Assembly (NCBI GenBank): GCA_024345305.1
Contig: BRON01000006.1
Coordinates: forward strand, 1,550,001-1,614,000
Length of the DNA: 64,000 bases
Direction of reading: 5' to 3'
Origin: Mrakia gelida
Taxonomy: Eukaryota > Basidiomycota > Tremellomycetes > Cystofilobasidiales > Mrakiaceae
Part shown: in pieces, positions 36,682 through 49,126 of the stretch
How positions within the stretch are numbered: position 1 is the stretch's first letter
Layout of the letters: each line of letters opens with the position of its first letter
Translations under genes and position numbers: made by a program
Notes under the pieces: generated by a model
What the model saw: the letters and a program-made list of their open reading frames with translations, nothing else
Told to the model about the DNA's origin: nothing
The model's database searches: none

Positions 36682-38020
36682 ATGAGCTATGGACGGTCGG
36701 TACCCTCTTTGCTTTCGCGAGGGAGGCATACGAGAGCGGAGAGAGCGACGACTGAAGTTGAGCTCACCTCGTCCTTCCGTCCTTCTTCTTCCCTTTCTTC
36801 CTCCCAGACTTCCGATCAGCAGGTCATCACCGCTCGAGAACACTTCCTCTTGACCAAGATCAAAGGTCTCGCCGCTGAAAACTTTGATCTCCGTGCCTAC
36901 AACGCTCTCCTTGAAGGGGTACTCGGACACAAGAACAAAGCAAAGAAGGAGGTTCGTTCAGATCGACCTTCCCTCCTCTATCGTCCCTATGTTGCCTTCT
37001 ATATCTGAGCCTGGGAAGGGTAACTCGGGTCTTACAGTTCTGATGGTGCTGACTCTCTTCCAAAACCCCAGAGCACTCCTTCCTCTCGACTCCGACTCCC
37101 GTGGGAGGTCCTTCGTCTTGTCTTCGAGTTTGCCGACGTCCCAACGCTCGCTGCCCTGAGTAGGGTCTCTTACGACGTCTTGGCTTCGGTCTCGCCACTC
37201 CTCTACAAGAACATTCGATTGACTTCGTTGGCAGCTATCAGCAGTTTGTTTTGTCAGAGGGAGGAGCGTCTCGTGAGTCTTCCTTTCCCCTCCTCTGCCC
37301 CTTTCCTTCGCCTTCCGTAGCTGACCATGAGATTCATTTCCGTCCAGATACCCATCTCTTCCACCACTGGAATCTACTCATACCTCTGCCTCACCCAAAT
37401 CCGAACTCTCTCCATCGACCTCACCTCCTGCAACGAGCCCAAGCTCCCTCCCTCCCTCTCCCTCTCCCTCTCGAGATCAGCAGGCTTCTACAAGAACCAA
37501 CTCCCCCTCGACCTTCTCCGCATCTCCGTACACCGAACCCACCCTCATCTCTTTCGCCTCCTCCTCAAAGAGCTCCCTCCTCTCCTCGATCCCGTCGAAC
37601 TCCACACCGTCTTCGCAAGTCCATCGACAAGGGAAACAACAGCCGTCGTCGGCGTCCCTCCTCCCTCCTATCTCGACTACGAGTGGAACCGACTTCGAGT
37701 CCTCAGAATGAACGGTTGCATGTGGATGTGGTACTCACGTGAGAGTCATAACGGTCTCCAACTCCCGTACGCCTATCCAGGTCGTCTCACCCTTCGACTT
37801 CATCCACACTCGCTTTTGGGAACCGATATACCGGACATCCGCTGTTTCATCATGCATCTGGAGAGGAAGATAGAAGCCTATCGACTTGACCTTCTGAGAG
37901 AAGGTGGTCTCGTCCTACTTGCAGCAGCGGAGGGGGAGAAGGTGGAGATGGAGAAGGTGGTTCGTGGGCTGAGTGCGAGGATGAGAGCGCTCATTTCTAT
38001 CGAGGTTGATGAGGTCTGAG
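36682..38020 (+). CDS. F-box protein
   Basis: Probable substrate adaptor of an SCF ubiquitin ligase. Exons read QVITAREHFLLTKIKGLAAE (a helical lead-in), then RLPWEVLRLVFEFADVPTLA followed by ALSRVSYDVLASVSPLLYKN, which is a standard F-box (Leu-Pro start, Leu-x-x-Val-Ser-x-x-hydrophobic, Pro-Leu-Leu-Tyr end). The next exon (about 37348-38020) has leucine-rich, repeat-like strands: LTQIRTLSIDLTSC, LLRISVHRTHPHLFRLL, WNRLRVLRMNGC. The frame ends at a TGA at 38018, but coding-like sequence continues beyond it (see next entry). The start is tentative: 36682 is the first ATG before the intron that ends at about 36808. Confidence 0.7.
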
Positions 38021-38907
38021 GTGAGAATTTCCTTCCTCTCTTCTCTTTGATAGGTCTGGAACTTCTCGAGTTCCGAGATGCTTTGCTGACTCTCTTGCCT
38101 TTTCGTCCATCGTCGTTTTCCAGTCGAAAGCTCGACGCGTCGAACCACAATCCCCTCATCTCCTCTCTCTTCCGCCCCCCATAACTCGAGTCTCCCTCGT
38201 CCAACACATCATCCCTTACTGCGTCCTCCACGGCCACCCTCGTACCCATCGCAACCTCCTCTCGTCAATTCCTCCTCGCTCCCTTCTCCATCTTCCTCTC
38301 GTCGTCGCCTCCAAACCTCCCTCACATCCTCGTATCGAACAACGCAGCCTCCTCCTTTTCTTCCTAAGGTGCATATCTACCGTGTGAGACTTCTTCGACC
38401 CTTCTTCGCCCAACGTTCTCCTTCGAAATCTCCGCTGACGCGCGTCGTCCTTTCTTCTTTCTCGCTCGCTCCCTTCTCGCCTCAACAGTCCTCGCGTCCA
38501 CCTTCTCCATACACCGAGACCATCATACCACCAGCTCTCAGCTCCATCGGGAACCTACCTCCGTTGCGCACGCGTTTTCGGAGGACGAAGACGGAGGAGG
38601 AGACTCAAGGGTCGAACGAGGAGGAACGGAGGCGGTGGGGAGGATCCTCGAGAAGGGCTGGTAATTCGTCTGAACCGATGATAGCGATCTTCCAGGTACC
38701 ATGCATTTCACCAAGCTATGTTTCGGAGACACACCCAGTACGATGAAATCGCTAGAGCAGCGGAAGCGGAAGCGGAGCCAGTTCGCGAGCTCACTTTCGT
38801 CGTTCGACTTCAAACTCTCACCATCCGACCCTCCCTCCTTCGTCCAACCCAGCTCGTTCTACGGGAGATTACTCACGAAGCGTGGGATTGAGATCGTCCG
38901 ACTCTGA
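38021..38907 (+). other. Coding-like sequence downstream of the F-box stop
   Basis: Several open stretches have protein-like composition: LELLEFRDALLTLLPF near 38055, VSLVQHIIPYCVLHGHPRTH near 38190, and VRELTFVVRLQTLTIRPSLL near 38790. Branch- and acceptor-like signals (GCTGAC then CCAG near 38085-38125; CAACAG near 38487) occur between them. They resemble leucine-rich F-box protein tails and may be 3' exons of the same gene reached by splicing around the TGA, or a decayed copy. I could not build one continuous frame. Confidence 0.3.
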
Positions 38908-39794
38908 GCTCCTTCGAACCTCATTGACGAAGGTGGGCGAGCAGAGATCAGACGGAGGGAAGTCCGAGGGCGAGGGAGAAGGGACGGACGGACGAATCGA
39001 TCCAGCTTGCCTCTTCTGGTAGGTTCGCTCAAGCCTTCTTTCCGGTCTCAGCTAGCACATCTGCGTCTGCATACTCATATCCTGATGTGAGCATCTATTC
39101 TCGAAGGGGAGACGACCTGGAAACGAGGAGAAAAGATCGCTGAAGCTCACCTTTGAAACCTCCTCCCTCCCTTCCTCCTTCAGCTCTTCCCCTCGACTCC
39201 GTCCGACCTCGTCACTCTCGGACGCTGTTGACCCTTCTGTTCATACCGCTAGCAGACCTTCCTTAGACCTGCCTTCGACTCAGCTCGACCTACTCCGTCG
39301 TGGGGTCAGCCCTCGCTCGCTCCCTTCTCCTCCCTCGAACCTCGCCCGCTCCTCGCCCCGTTCGTCAATTCCCGTCGCCGCCGACTCCCCTCCTCCTTGC
39401 ATTCCTCCCCCTTCGAGCTTCTCAACGATTCAGAACGCTACTCGACACGTCCATCTATCATCTCACCCCATCTCTAGCTCATAAAGATTAGAACTCCAAG
39501 CAGCAGCACCGAAACGGATCGACCTCCACCCTCGCCCGCTTACTCTCTTCTCCGCGTCGAAACGTGCAATTTCAGCCCTCACCACGTCCAATTCGTTCGA
39601 TGATCCCTCCTCCATAGCTTCCTTTGGAGCACCCCTCGACTCCGTTTCGAAGCTCATGAGCCCCTTGACATTTTTAGAGGCCCTCTCCAGGTCTTTCTTC
39701 CACCAACGTCGACTCCCCCCCTCCTCCCTCTCCCTCCCTCCCTCTCGCTCTCCAGCCACTCCCCTCTCACCCACCTTCTTTCCACACTCAAGCT
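38908..39794. other. Intergenic region, possibly with 5' leader exons of the next gene
   Basis: C/T-rich towards 39795. No ORF with recognisable features is seen. Confidence 0.4.
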
Positions 39795-42255
39795 ATGGGA
39801 GGATACGATCGTACACTTGGGTAAGCTTGATCTGATCTTCACTCCTGTCTTTCGAAGCTGTTTGCCATGCAATCAGAAGAACTCTGGGCTGATCGTTTCT
39901 TCTGCAACTCTTCTTCTCTTTCTTTGCCAAACAGAGCTCTCGTCGTTGCCTCGTACGCCTTCTCCTCTCTCTCGTTCGACGAGCAGGTACACTGACCTCG
40001 ACTGATCTCTCTTTCAGCTGGGTCAACTCGAGTTTGTTCACCATCGAAGGAATCCAGGTGAGTCTAGCGTTCGCTCTTTTTGGATCGTCGCCTCTCCCTC
40101 TCGCCCCCGTTGCTCACCTCATCTCCCTCGTCGTCGCCTCGCCAGATGTACGAGTACTTCTCTCGCTTCAAGAACGACTCCTGGTTCAACAAGGCTTGCG
40201 TCTGCCTCGCTCTGCTATCCGACATAGGAGGGATGGTCAGTGTAACGGCCTCGGTGTACATGGTGAGCGTCTCCTCCCCTCTCTTCCTCTGCTTCGTTGC
40301 TCCCGAAAATTCCATCGTCTGACCTTGACCTTACTGTCCCGCATATCCAGTACACCATCACTCATTTCGGTAAGCAATTCTTCTTGAGGTCAGGTCGCGA
40401 AACGTCGAAACCAACGAGCTCACCGATGACCGAGTCGCTCGTCGGGTTCGACCCCTCTCTCTTCCTTCTCCTCTCAGGTGACGATTTGTATGCACAAAGT
40501 CAGCCCTGGAGTATCCCATTGTAAGGGTAATCTCTCTCCTCTGTGCGAGCTGAGACGGCGAGCAGGTAGAGCGCTCGAGCCGACGAAACTCGACAACGCG
40601 TCGAATTTAGCTGACGTTTATCCCCTTCTTTGGCACTCGCAGGTACGGAGTTAGCTCGGGAGTGTCCGGAGCCATCGCTCAGACCTTCTTGAGCTTGCGA
40701 ATCTATCGTCTGTCAGTCTTCATCGATCGTCGCGTCTCGAAGCTTGAGCTTGCGCGACTGGGCCTGACCTCTGCTTACTCTCTTTTCTTGCCATACTAGC
40801 ACTGGTCAGGTTGCCTACCCCATTGCCTTTGGAATGATGTCCGCTGCGTCCCTCGGTGGGATCCTTGCGACCGCTGTCCAAGTCACAACAGCAACGACTT
40901 ACGCCGATCGAGCGAGTGAGTCGTCGCGTTCTCCTTCCACTCTGCTCCTTCTTTCGTTTAGAGACTCGTTGACGACACTTAAGAAGCGAATCCTGACCAT
41001 CGAGTATTTTCTTTCAAACAGAGCTCTCTAACATGGTCACGCTCTGGCTCAGGTGAGTTGTTGATCTCTTCAGGCCTTTGACGCGACGCCTCCGTTTCCC
41101 TTCTCGATCTGACTTCTCGTCTTCGCTCCTGCCCAGCTGCGCCGCCGCTGTAGACATATGTATCGCCGCTTCTCTCGTCTTTATTCTCGCCAGGACTCAA
41201 ATTTCGTTCAAGGAGACTGGAAGGTGAGTTTCGTTCGTCGAACGAGGACAAAGACGCGACTCCTGCCCGTCTGCCTGCCCTCATCCATATCCCCAGCTTT
41301 TCGACTCTCTCTCTACCTCTCTACCTTTTGTATCGACCAGCCCTTGTCGTCACAATCAACGCTGAGCTGACCTGTTTTCCCTCCTTTCGCAGTCTGCTTC
41401 GTCGCCTAATGGTTTCCGCCATCAAAACTGGATCCATCACCGCTGGAACCGCCGTTATCGCTCTCGTACTGTTTACTATCCAACCTGACAACAACCTCTG
41501 CGTCTTCTTCTCTCTCACCCTTGGAAGGTTTGTATATATTGCTCCGTTCTTGCTTCGTTCCGCTCCTCGCGACGCGATCTGACTTCCCCTCGCTTCCTTT
41601 CTTCTCTTCCGCAGGCTCTACTCCATCACCATGCTCTCCAACCTCAACGCTCGAAGCTCCGACGGAGTCAGCGGTCGCGGTCCCAGCTCTGGAGACGGTC
41701 CTGGGGGAAGGAACCACAGTCGAACTGGGAGTGGGAACATGTTGGCAGACGCGACGGAGCTGAAAGGAGTCAAGGTTACGAGCGGTGAGTATCTCAACTC
41801 TCCTCCATTCGCTCCTGAGAACGATCTGACAAGGTTTGCGTTGCTTCGTTCGATCCAGATACTGTCACTCGAATCGATCGTCTCGAGGAGGAGGAACGAC
41901 GACACGACGCTTCGTTCGCTCGAGTCAACCGTGATACCAAGAAGGTGAGTTTACGGTGACCAAGCCTCCCCTTCACTGCCCTCGCTGACCGTTCCACCCT
42001 TCTTTCATCCTTCAGGAGTACGACAACACTTCTTTCGAGGGCGACGCGTCGACGGAGGTTCCTTACCAGGTTCGCATCTTCTCTCCTCTCTCTCCTTCTC
42101 TTTTCTCCTCTACGCCATCGAGCTGACTTGAGTGCTTTCTTTGATCGTAGGGATCGAACCACAAGGACGAATGGGACGCTCGCTCGCTCGAGCACTCTCA
42201 GGTCGATTTGGTCGAGGGAGGAGGACTCGGGAGGGCGACGTACGGTCGATCTTGA
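39795..42255 (+). CDS. DUF6534-like multi-pass membrane protein
   Basis: Basidiomycete-type integral membrane protein with seven likely helices; biochemical role unknown. The first exon encodes MGGYDRTLG; splicing with GTTCGA-type donors then gives LVVASYAFSSLSWVNSSLFT, IEGIQMYEYFSRFKNDSWFN and KACVCLALLSDIGGMVSVTA, matching the opening helices and the Y-x-x-Arg-aromatic-x-x-Asp loop of DUF6534 proteins. Further helices: SGVSGAIAQTFLSLRIYRL, IAFGMMSAASLGGILATAV, AAAVDICIAASLVFILARTQ, RRLMVSAIKTGSITAGTAVI and CVFFSLTLGRLYSITMLSNL. The cytosolic tail, from LNARSSDG on, is polar and disordered and ends GRATYGRS. About twelve short exons. Placement in the family is by helix pattern, so moderately sure. 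Confidence 0.75.
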
Positions 42256-42683
42256 TCTAGCACATTCATTTAGTAACACAGTGGCTTTCGCTTTTTTTTG
42301 GATGCCTCTGGTAGGCTGGCTAGTATTTAATCTACAACTTTCCTTACTCTCTGAGCGCGCGAAGAAGATAGGCGTCGAGGAGCAGAACGCGTTCTCGATC
42401 TTCTCGTCTCCACCCTCTCGTGCCTTTTTGGTTTTGTTTCAGAGACGACCTCAAAATTTGAATTCACCACACGATCTCACGGTTGAGCTTTCAAGCTCCA
42501 GCGAAGCTTGCTGCTAGAAACCGAAGCAGCAGGAGAGGTTACTGCCCTGCGAGAAACAGATGACGACGAGGTCACGAGCGAACACACCTGAGGGAAGATC
42601 GACTCAGCCAGAGATCGCTGACTTTCCTCTCCTCCTCCCTCCCGACTCCCACCCTCTCACACCAACCCAGAAACTCATCAACC
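42256..42683. other. Intergenic region
   Basis: 3' UTR of the membrane protein followed by a C/T-rich promoter of the small mitochondrial gene. A GTGGCTTTCGCTTTTTTTTGG run at 42282 may be part of a terminator/poly(A) region. Confidence 0.4.
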
Positions 42684-43249
42684 ATGCTACCCCAATCTCT
42701 CAGACTCCTCGCTAAACAATCCACTCGTCTCTCCTCCACCTCGTCCTCCCGCACCTTCAACCTTCCCGCCTCCACCGTCCGTCCCTTTCGCCCATCTCCT
42801 CGTTTCTTCCTCGTTCTTCCACCCCTCACCCAATCCTGATCTCTCCATTCCCATCTTCCTCCCTCTTTTAGTTCATCACCCGCTCCTACTCTCAACAATA
42901 TACCTCGCAAGCCTCCCCCTTGACCCCTCCCTCCCATCTCAACGACGCTGAACGAGTAGGCTACAACGCCGACAAAGGAACAGGGAACGCTTCCCTCAAA
43001 CGCATCGATGCCATCATGGGAGGACTGGTCGCTATCGGAGTCGTCATCGCTGGATGGGCGTACTTCAGGTCGTCGGCTTTGAAGGGGCAGCAGAAACAGG
43101 TGGGAGGAGGGAAGGTGGTGAGTCCGAGTTTGAGCTCTCTCGATTGGGTTTGGGGAGGAGGTTCGAGATCCGGAAGGCGATGAGGAAGCTGACCTGTTCG
43201 TTCTCTCTCTTTTCTTGATCCCATTTCGTAGGAGCCTAAGCTGGTTTGA
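42684..43249 (+). CDS. Small mitochondrial inner-membrane-type protein
   Basis: Three exons (42684-42776, 42872-43117, 43232-43249) join in phase to 118 residues. The N-terminus, MLPQSLRLLAKQSTRLSSTS, is Arg/Ser/Leu-rich without acids, a mitochondrial presequence; the ITRSYSQQ region resembles a processing site. One membrane helix follows, IMGGLVAIGVVIAGWAYF, then a short basic tail and PKLV. The last exon codes for five residues. I do not recognise the family; size and layout fit a respiratory-complex assembly or structural subunit. Confidence 0.8.
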
Positions 43250-43905
43250 GCCTCGAAGTCGATGGAGGGGAGGGAGGGAGGCAGGAGTGAGTGAGTGAGG
43301 GAGATGGGAGGGATGGAGGGACGGAGGCTCTTGATCGGTTTCTTCTCTCGTTTTTCGTTGTACGTTTCTTCTCGCTTCTCTCTCCTTTGTCGTTGTTTAC
43401 TAGTTTCCGAAGTGGCCCTCGTTGTATCATCATCCGAATGAACTTGACGAACACGCTTCGGTAGGGGAAGAAGGAGAAGATCGACGCGTTCGATTCGTTG
43501 TTGTTGAGGAACAGCAGCTCGGAGAGGACTTGAAAGAGGCCTGAGCGAGAGAAGATATTGCCGAGGGGCCTGATCTCGAGTGAGCTCGGAAACGAGGGTG
43601 GAAATGGGAGGGAGAGAAGGGCAAGATCGAGACGCGTCGCCGCGAGCTCTCGTCGCCTTCTTCCCTCAGAACCAGCAGCTCTGCCCAGGTTTTTTGAGCT
43701 CTCAGATTCCACCCTATAGATCAACGAGTCCCCTCTCTCCTAAGATGATCCGAGGACGGAACCGAATTCTCGTTATGACTCTTTCAGCCTTTCCTTGACT
43801 CGATTGCAATCTCGACCCTGCTCCTCCCTTGAAACTCCAACCTTCACCTTCACCTTCCCTTCGGCCCTCTCTCTTCTTCCTTTCTCCCCTTTTCTCACCT
43901 TCAAA
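43250..43905. other. Intergenic region with possible leader exons
   Basis: It includes 3' UTR sequence (purine-rich GGAGGGAGGGAGG near 43268) and a promoter for the next gene. I see no coherent ORF. Confidence 0.4.
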
Positions 43906-46332
43906 AGCACCAGTCTCACGAGCTCTGGTCGCTCTTCAACTCGTGAGTATGCCTGCCCTCTTTCTAGGATGTATAGGAAGGACGAGAATGGATGCTCTCG
44001 CTCCTTCAAGGGTCTCGCCCTCTCCTCTCGCCCGACCTGACCTCAACCTCCTTCCTCCCTCCAGTCCCTCGCCTCTCCCCTCTACCACTGGTCCTCCCCT
44101 CCTCACCATGATCCTCAAGGAGGACATCACCGTTTCTCAAACCACTCGGCTCCCTTCCTCCTCCCCTCTCGTTCTCCCTACCCTTCGAGGGGGTCTTCCT
44201 TCGACCGTGGGCTCAGAGGAAAGCGTGCCATGGTACCGTCCTCCGTCGATGCCACCTCCAGCGAGGATCAACGGAGCAGATCCGGCACCTTGGAGGGTAG
44301 ATCCACCACCTAGGTCAGTCCCCAGAATGAACGAGGGGAGACGGAGGGCTGGGAAGAGTCGAGAAGGAGAGAGAGGAGGTCGAGACGTCAAGGAGGAGCC
44401 ACGGAGGAGCGAGACGTCGAGAGACCCTTCCCTTCCTCCCCTTCAATATCAGCACACGATCCAGGCTCGAGTTTGGGGTCTCTCTGGTCCCCTTGGAGAC
44501 GCGCATACGACGAAGATTACGTCGAGTTCAAACGAAGAGAGAAACTGATGCTCAAACCCTCTTTCTCCTCTCCGAAACCAGGTATCGAGTCAAGAAGAGA
44601 GCAGCCAGGTTCTTTCCTCTCGCTTTCGCCTTAACTTGGTCCTCAATGCTGCTAGGGACGACGGTCAACTTCATAGTAGAGTGAGTCTCACTTTCTCTTG
44701 TGTGCGAGGAAGAGGAAGGGAAGGTGGGAAGGGCAAGACGAAGGGGATCGAAGACCGCTTCCTCCTCCCTTCGGTGACGCCCTCCGGCAGGGCTGCCTGG
44801 TGGAGGTCTTGTTCCTCTTGGGCTTGGAACTCCAGCCGGACGGTGGACAGAAGGGTGGAGAGGGTGGAGGTTTTCCTCGTAGATCTCGAGATCAGGCTCG
44901 AGCGAGGATGCACGAACAAGAGCGAATCGCTAGAGCGACCGAGCTCGCTTCCTTCCTTCCCTTCAGCTTCCCTTCTCGAACAACCCAAGAGACTCACGCT
45001 GACTCTCTCCTCCTTCTCGCTCCAGATCCATCATTCTGATAGCAACAACACATGTTCGAAAAGGTCTCTTTGACATCTTCCGACAGATCGTTCGTCCTCC
45101 TGTCCTCTCACCTCATTCATTCGTCTTCTCTCCCTCAAGCTCACCTCCACCTTTCCTTCCCTTCACGCGTCTTCGCCCTCCTCTCTTTACAGCTCATCCC
45201 ATCTTACATCCTCATCGCCTCCTCAGCAATGTGCATCGTCATCTATCCCATCCATCACGTTATCCCCTTCCCAGGTCCAGCGACCACTTCCTTCCGAGCT
45301 GCGACTCCTCGCTACAAGTTCTACAAGATCACTCGGATGGCTCTGCCTCTCCTCGTCCTCGTCGTGCAGCTCGTTGGAGTCGTCTACTTCCTCGCCGTCG
45401 CTCTGACCAAGGCTGGGAACGACACCGATAAAGGAGACACTTCGATCCCTCTAGGTGAGTCCGCGAAGACTGCAGCTCGAAACGAAGAACACCGCTTTCG
45501 AGTTTCGAGAGGGAGATGGATTGTCTGGGTGCTAGAGGAGAGCTATGATCTGATCTGACCTTCTCGTTGATTGCTCGTCGATCCAGGGAACGGCCACGAG
45601 CTCAAGTTGGATCCTCAGTACCCGAAGGAAGGCCAGATCGTAAGTTCGACTTTCAGTTCGCGTCCTCGCCCGCGGAGACGGCTCGAAGGCTGACCTTCGT
45701 TGGCTCCTTTCCTCTCCGTTCCCGCTCTTCGATGCGAAAGTGGGAGGAATGGTTCTTCGGAGATCGAAATGGTGAGTCTCGATCTTGATTGGGAGTCTAG
45801 ACGAGTCGACGTCGGTGTGAAGTTGTCGCTGACCTCGCGCCTCTCCTCTCCTTTCCCCTCTTTCCCTCCCTTTCGCTCCTTTCTTCCCTCTCCAGTCAAA
45901 CTCGTCGTCACCGCCGCCGTCCTCTCCATCCTTTCCTCCATCCTTTTCACCTTCAACGCCGTCGAAACAACCTACATCCACCGCTGCTTCACGGGCGAAC
46001 CACCTCGTCGCGTCCGAGCCTTCGAACTCAAGCTTTCTCGCTGGTGGTCGAAACGGATGGCCGGAGGCTACGACGGAGAGGAGGGAGAGGAGATGATGAC
46101 TGCACCTCGGAACACGGGGATAGGGATGAGCACGCAGAGTCTAGAGCGAGCGGAGGAGGAGACCGCTGCTGCTGTCGAGGAGGGACACGCGAGTCGGAGG
46201 TTTGGGAACGGGAGTCGTGGGCGGTTAGGGATCGGAGGGATAGGGTTCGGGAAGAGCCTGAGCGTGGCTGGACTGGGTGGGGTGCTGAAGGATCGGCTGA
46301 GGAGGAAGAGGGCGGGACCGGTGATGATTTAG
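43906..46332 (+). CDS. Multi-pass membrane protein, 5' half unresolved
   Basis: The 3' half is clear: an exon RVKKRAARFFPLAFALTWSS MLLGTTVNFIVE-like helix; SIILIATTH joined to LIPSYILIASSAMCIVIYPI (a second helix pair); RMALPLLVLVVQLVGVVYFL; a loop GNGHELKLDPQYPKEGQI; WEEWFFGDRN; and KLVVTAAVLSILSSILFTF, then a long cytosolic tail ending RRKRAGPVMI. At least four helices are present. Upstream, two frames look coding: TMILKEDITVSQTTRLPSSS with VPWYRPPSMPPPARINGA, and SLWSPWRRAYDEDYVEFKRR. I could not join them with certainty, nor find the start, so the left boundary is approximate. The layout, a disordered N-terminus followed by four helices, matches no family I can name. Confidence 0.6.
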
Positions 46333-47098
46333 ATCTTCTCTCGCCTCGGTTCGCCCATCGTCGTTTTTGCTTTGTTCCCTTTCCCATCTCCCCACACATC
46401 TGTTCGTCTCTTTCGTTGTTCTCTTGCATCCCATCTCGTACTTTCCTTCTTTTTGTACCGAGTAGCACATCCTCGTTCTCGTTCTCGTCTCTATCTTCTT
46501 CCTTCGCTTTTTCTTCCGCTCCCTTTCGTTGATCCGACTGGTTCGGTTCGGATCCCTTTCCCTTCCTTCTTCTCTACACACACGCACAAACTCTCCTTCA
46601 TACCCTACTCTGTCTCCTTCGCGTGGCTCTTTTCATCTTCATCTAGACTAGACCTTCTTTCTTCGGACGAACGAACTCTCGCGTCGCTCCCCTTTTCTTT
46701 GTAGTTCGCTCTTTTTGCTTCCTTCCTGCTTTCTTTCTGCTCCATCTTTCGAACGTTCATCTTCACTCTTCTCTTTTTTTGTGCAACTCTCAACGATCTT
46801 TGATGCTCCTCTCCTCTTGCTTGCTCTTTGCTCTCGTTCGGGATAGGCTCGAAACGCGTCCTCGTTCGATCTCTTCGCGTCTCAACTCCTCGCCTTTGCC
46901 CAGAACGTCAGGTACAGAAAAGAAACACTATCATCGAATAAACCACTAGCCAATAGGAACTCGAGCTTAAGCCCAGTTCAAAGTCTCCAAGTGACCTCCG
47001 TCTGTTCGAGCGAAGCGAAAACGAACCCCAGATCGAGACGACGCGATCAGCACAACATCCTCGCACCGAGTCGCCCACAAACACCAAGAGCAATCCAT
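46333..47098. other. Convergent intergenic region (long 3' UTRs)
   Basis: The plus strand is T/C-rich over 46360-46800 (CTTTTTGTACC, TTCTTTTTTTGTGC), typical of a basidiomycete 3' UTR. AATAAA occurs at about 46936 on the plus strand. No gene is seen. Confidence 0.5.
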
Positions 47099-49126
47099 CT
47101 ACTCACACCTCTCCCCAACTCCAGGGAACTCCTTCAAGATCGCGTCAATCTCGTTGAACTCCTCCTCGGTGAACGTAACATTCGCAGCCTCGACGTTCTC
47201 GAGGGTCCTCTTGATGTTGGACGACCCAGGGATGGGGATGATCTTGTCCGAGAGCTTAAGAAGGTAGGCGAGAGCGAGCTGAGCGGAGGGAATGCCTCGC
47301 TTGGCGGAGAAGGCTTTGAGAGCGGCGGTGAGTTGGAGGTTGATGGCTGAGGGGAGGGAACGCGGCAAGAAAGGAGTCAGCGAGGAGGAGAGGACGAGAT
47401 AGAGAGAAAAAAAGCGAGAGGTAGCTGGAGAGAAGGGATGAGAGACGTACGAAAGTTCTCCTTGCTGAATCGAGGGGTATCTGGTGAGGAGGAGGGATCA
47501 TGTCAGCTCGACGCGACGACCGAAGAAAGAGACGAAAGAACGAACCCTTCCTGAGATCTCCCTCGGGGATATCGTCGGCGGACTTCCAGTCGTTGACGAG
47601 GAGACCTCGTCCGAGAGGCGAGTAGCCGATGAGAGCGATGTCGAGCTGCAGGGATGAAGTCGAGAATCAGCGTCGTGTCGTTCAAACTCGAAGTCCGGAA
47701 ACGAAACGAGATCTGCTCACCTCTTCACAAGCCTTGATGACTCGAAGAAGCTCATCCTCGAGGGACCAGAGGGAGCACTCGACCTCTACGGCGGTGATGG
47801 GGTGGATCTGAGAAAAAGAAGGGGAAGGGGAAAGGTCAGACGCGTCGAAGGAAGGAAAGAGGAAACAGAAGCGTTCGGACGAACCTTGTGAGCGTTCCTC
47901 AACGACTTCTCTCCGACCTCGCTGAGACCGATGTAGGAGAAGAGTCCCTCCTTGACAAACTTGGCGAGGATGGGGACGGTCTCTTCGATAGGGCTGACCT
48001 CTGAAGAGAAGGAAACGCGTCGTCGGAAAAGCGAAGGTCAGAACGACGCGAGCCACGAGCGAGGCAACGAAGCAGAGGAGAAGAACTCACGTCGAGCGCA
48101 CTCGAAGAGATCGATCTTCTTCAAGGGTCCGAGAGCAGCGATGGTCTCTTCGACGTCGGCTCGAAGGAGTTCCTCGGTCTGAGAGAGAACAAGAGAACGG
48201 TCAGCGACGGTAATCGGGGAACTCAACTCTTTTGCTCTTATACCTAGAGAGAATCTGCAGCCAGAGAGAAAGAACTGACCTGAGGCTGTCCACGAAGTCC
48301 TCCTCCCTTGACACTGAGGAAGACCTTATCGACGTACTCGGGGTGGGCGTCGAAGAATCGTCGGAGGAGCTTGCTGTGAGAGAGAAAGAAGAGATGTAGA
48401 GGAGCCCATCAGCGGTAATTCAAGAGTCCTTGGAAGATATTGATGAGACAAACATGTTGGCGAGAGGACTGTAGAGGGCAAAGAAGAAACCAAGGAAAAA
48501 GACGTCAGCGTCGAGCTGAAAGAGCGAGGGAGGAGGAGACGTCGAGCTCTCCCCGACCTCTTTCGCCCTTGCCTCACTCCCACGATCTATAGACTCACTC
48601 TGGCTGACCGTAAAAGTTCCCGGTGCTGTTGAGCGAAGAAGCCAGGGAGGGGAGGGAGGAGGTCAGCACGTGTGAAAAGAAGACGAGACGAGACGAGCAG
48701 GGCGAAGAGTTCGAGATGTTTCAGACGAACTTCCAGAAGGTCGATCCGGCATCAGCAGCAGCTCGCATGGACTCGAAGGCCTCCTCGTCGGGGGTGCTGA
48801 AGCAGAACGAGAGAGAGAAAGGAAGCGTCAGAGCTCGATCTCGGAGGGAAGGCAGATCGTTCAGAGGAGAAGCTCACTGAGGTTCAGGCTTCCAACTAGA
48901 GTATGAAAGAGGTTGAGGTTAGCACAGGAGTTAAAAGACCTCAGCTGAGAAGGAAGTACGAACGTGAGGAGCATGAGGCCATGGCCACTGCAAGCGAAAG
49001 AAGGCGGGAAGGAAGGAAGGAGGTGAGCTCGCGCGAAATCGAGATCCGAGGGAGAGATTCAACGACTTACATGGCACCGACGCTGACTCCTGAGCTTCCG
49101 AGGGATCGTTGAGGGATAGGGGACAT
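47099..49126 (-). CDS. Aldo/keto reductase, pyridoxal reductase type
   Basis: NADPH-dependent AKR of the PLR1/AKR8-like group; it reduces pyridoxal to pyridoxine in vitamin B6 salvage. Exons spell MSPIPQRSLGSSGVSVGAI, GHGLMLLTWKPEPHTPDEEA, FESMRAAADAGSTFWNTGNF, YGQPDPLANIKLLRRFFDAH, PEYVDKVFLSVKGG, IDLFECARVSPIEETVPILA, GLFSYIGLSEVGEKSLRNAH, AVEVECSLWSLEDELLRVIK, LIGYSPLGRGLL and IIPIPGSSNIKRTLENVEAA. The catalytic Tyr (NFYG), Lys (SVKGG) and the cofactor-binding PIPGSS loop are present. The His of the usual tetrad is replaced by the FECARV segment, as is normal for this subgroup. It has about ten exons, one of only 15 nt (48454-48468, DPLAN). The stop follows ERCE. Confidence 0.9.

Noticed and set aside
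40435..40460. GGTTCGACCCC resembling a tRNA B box
   Set aside because: No matching A box or cloverleaf stems around it; it lies inside an intron of the DUF6534-like gene.
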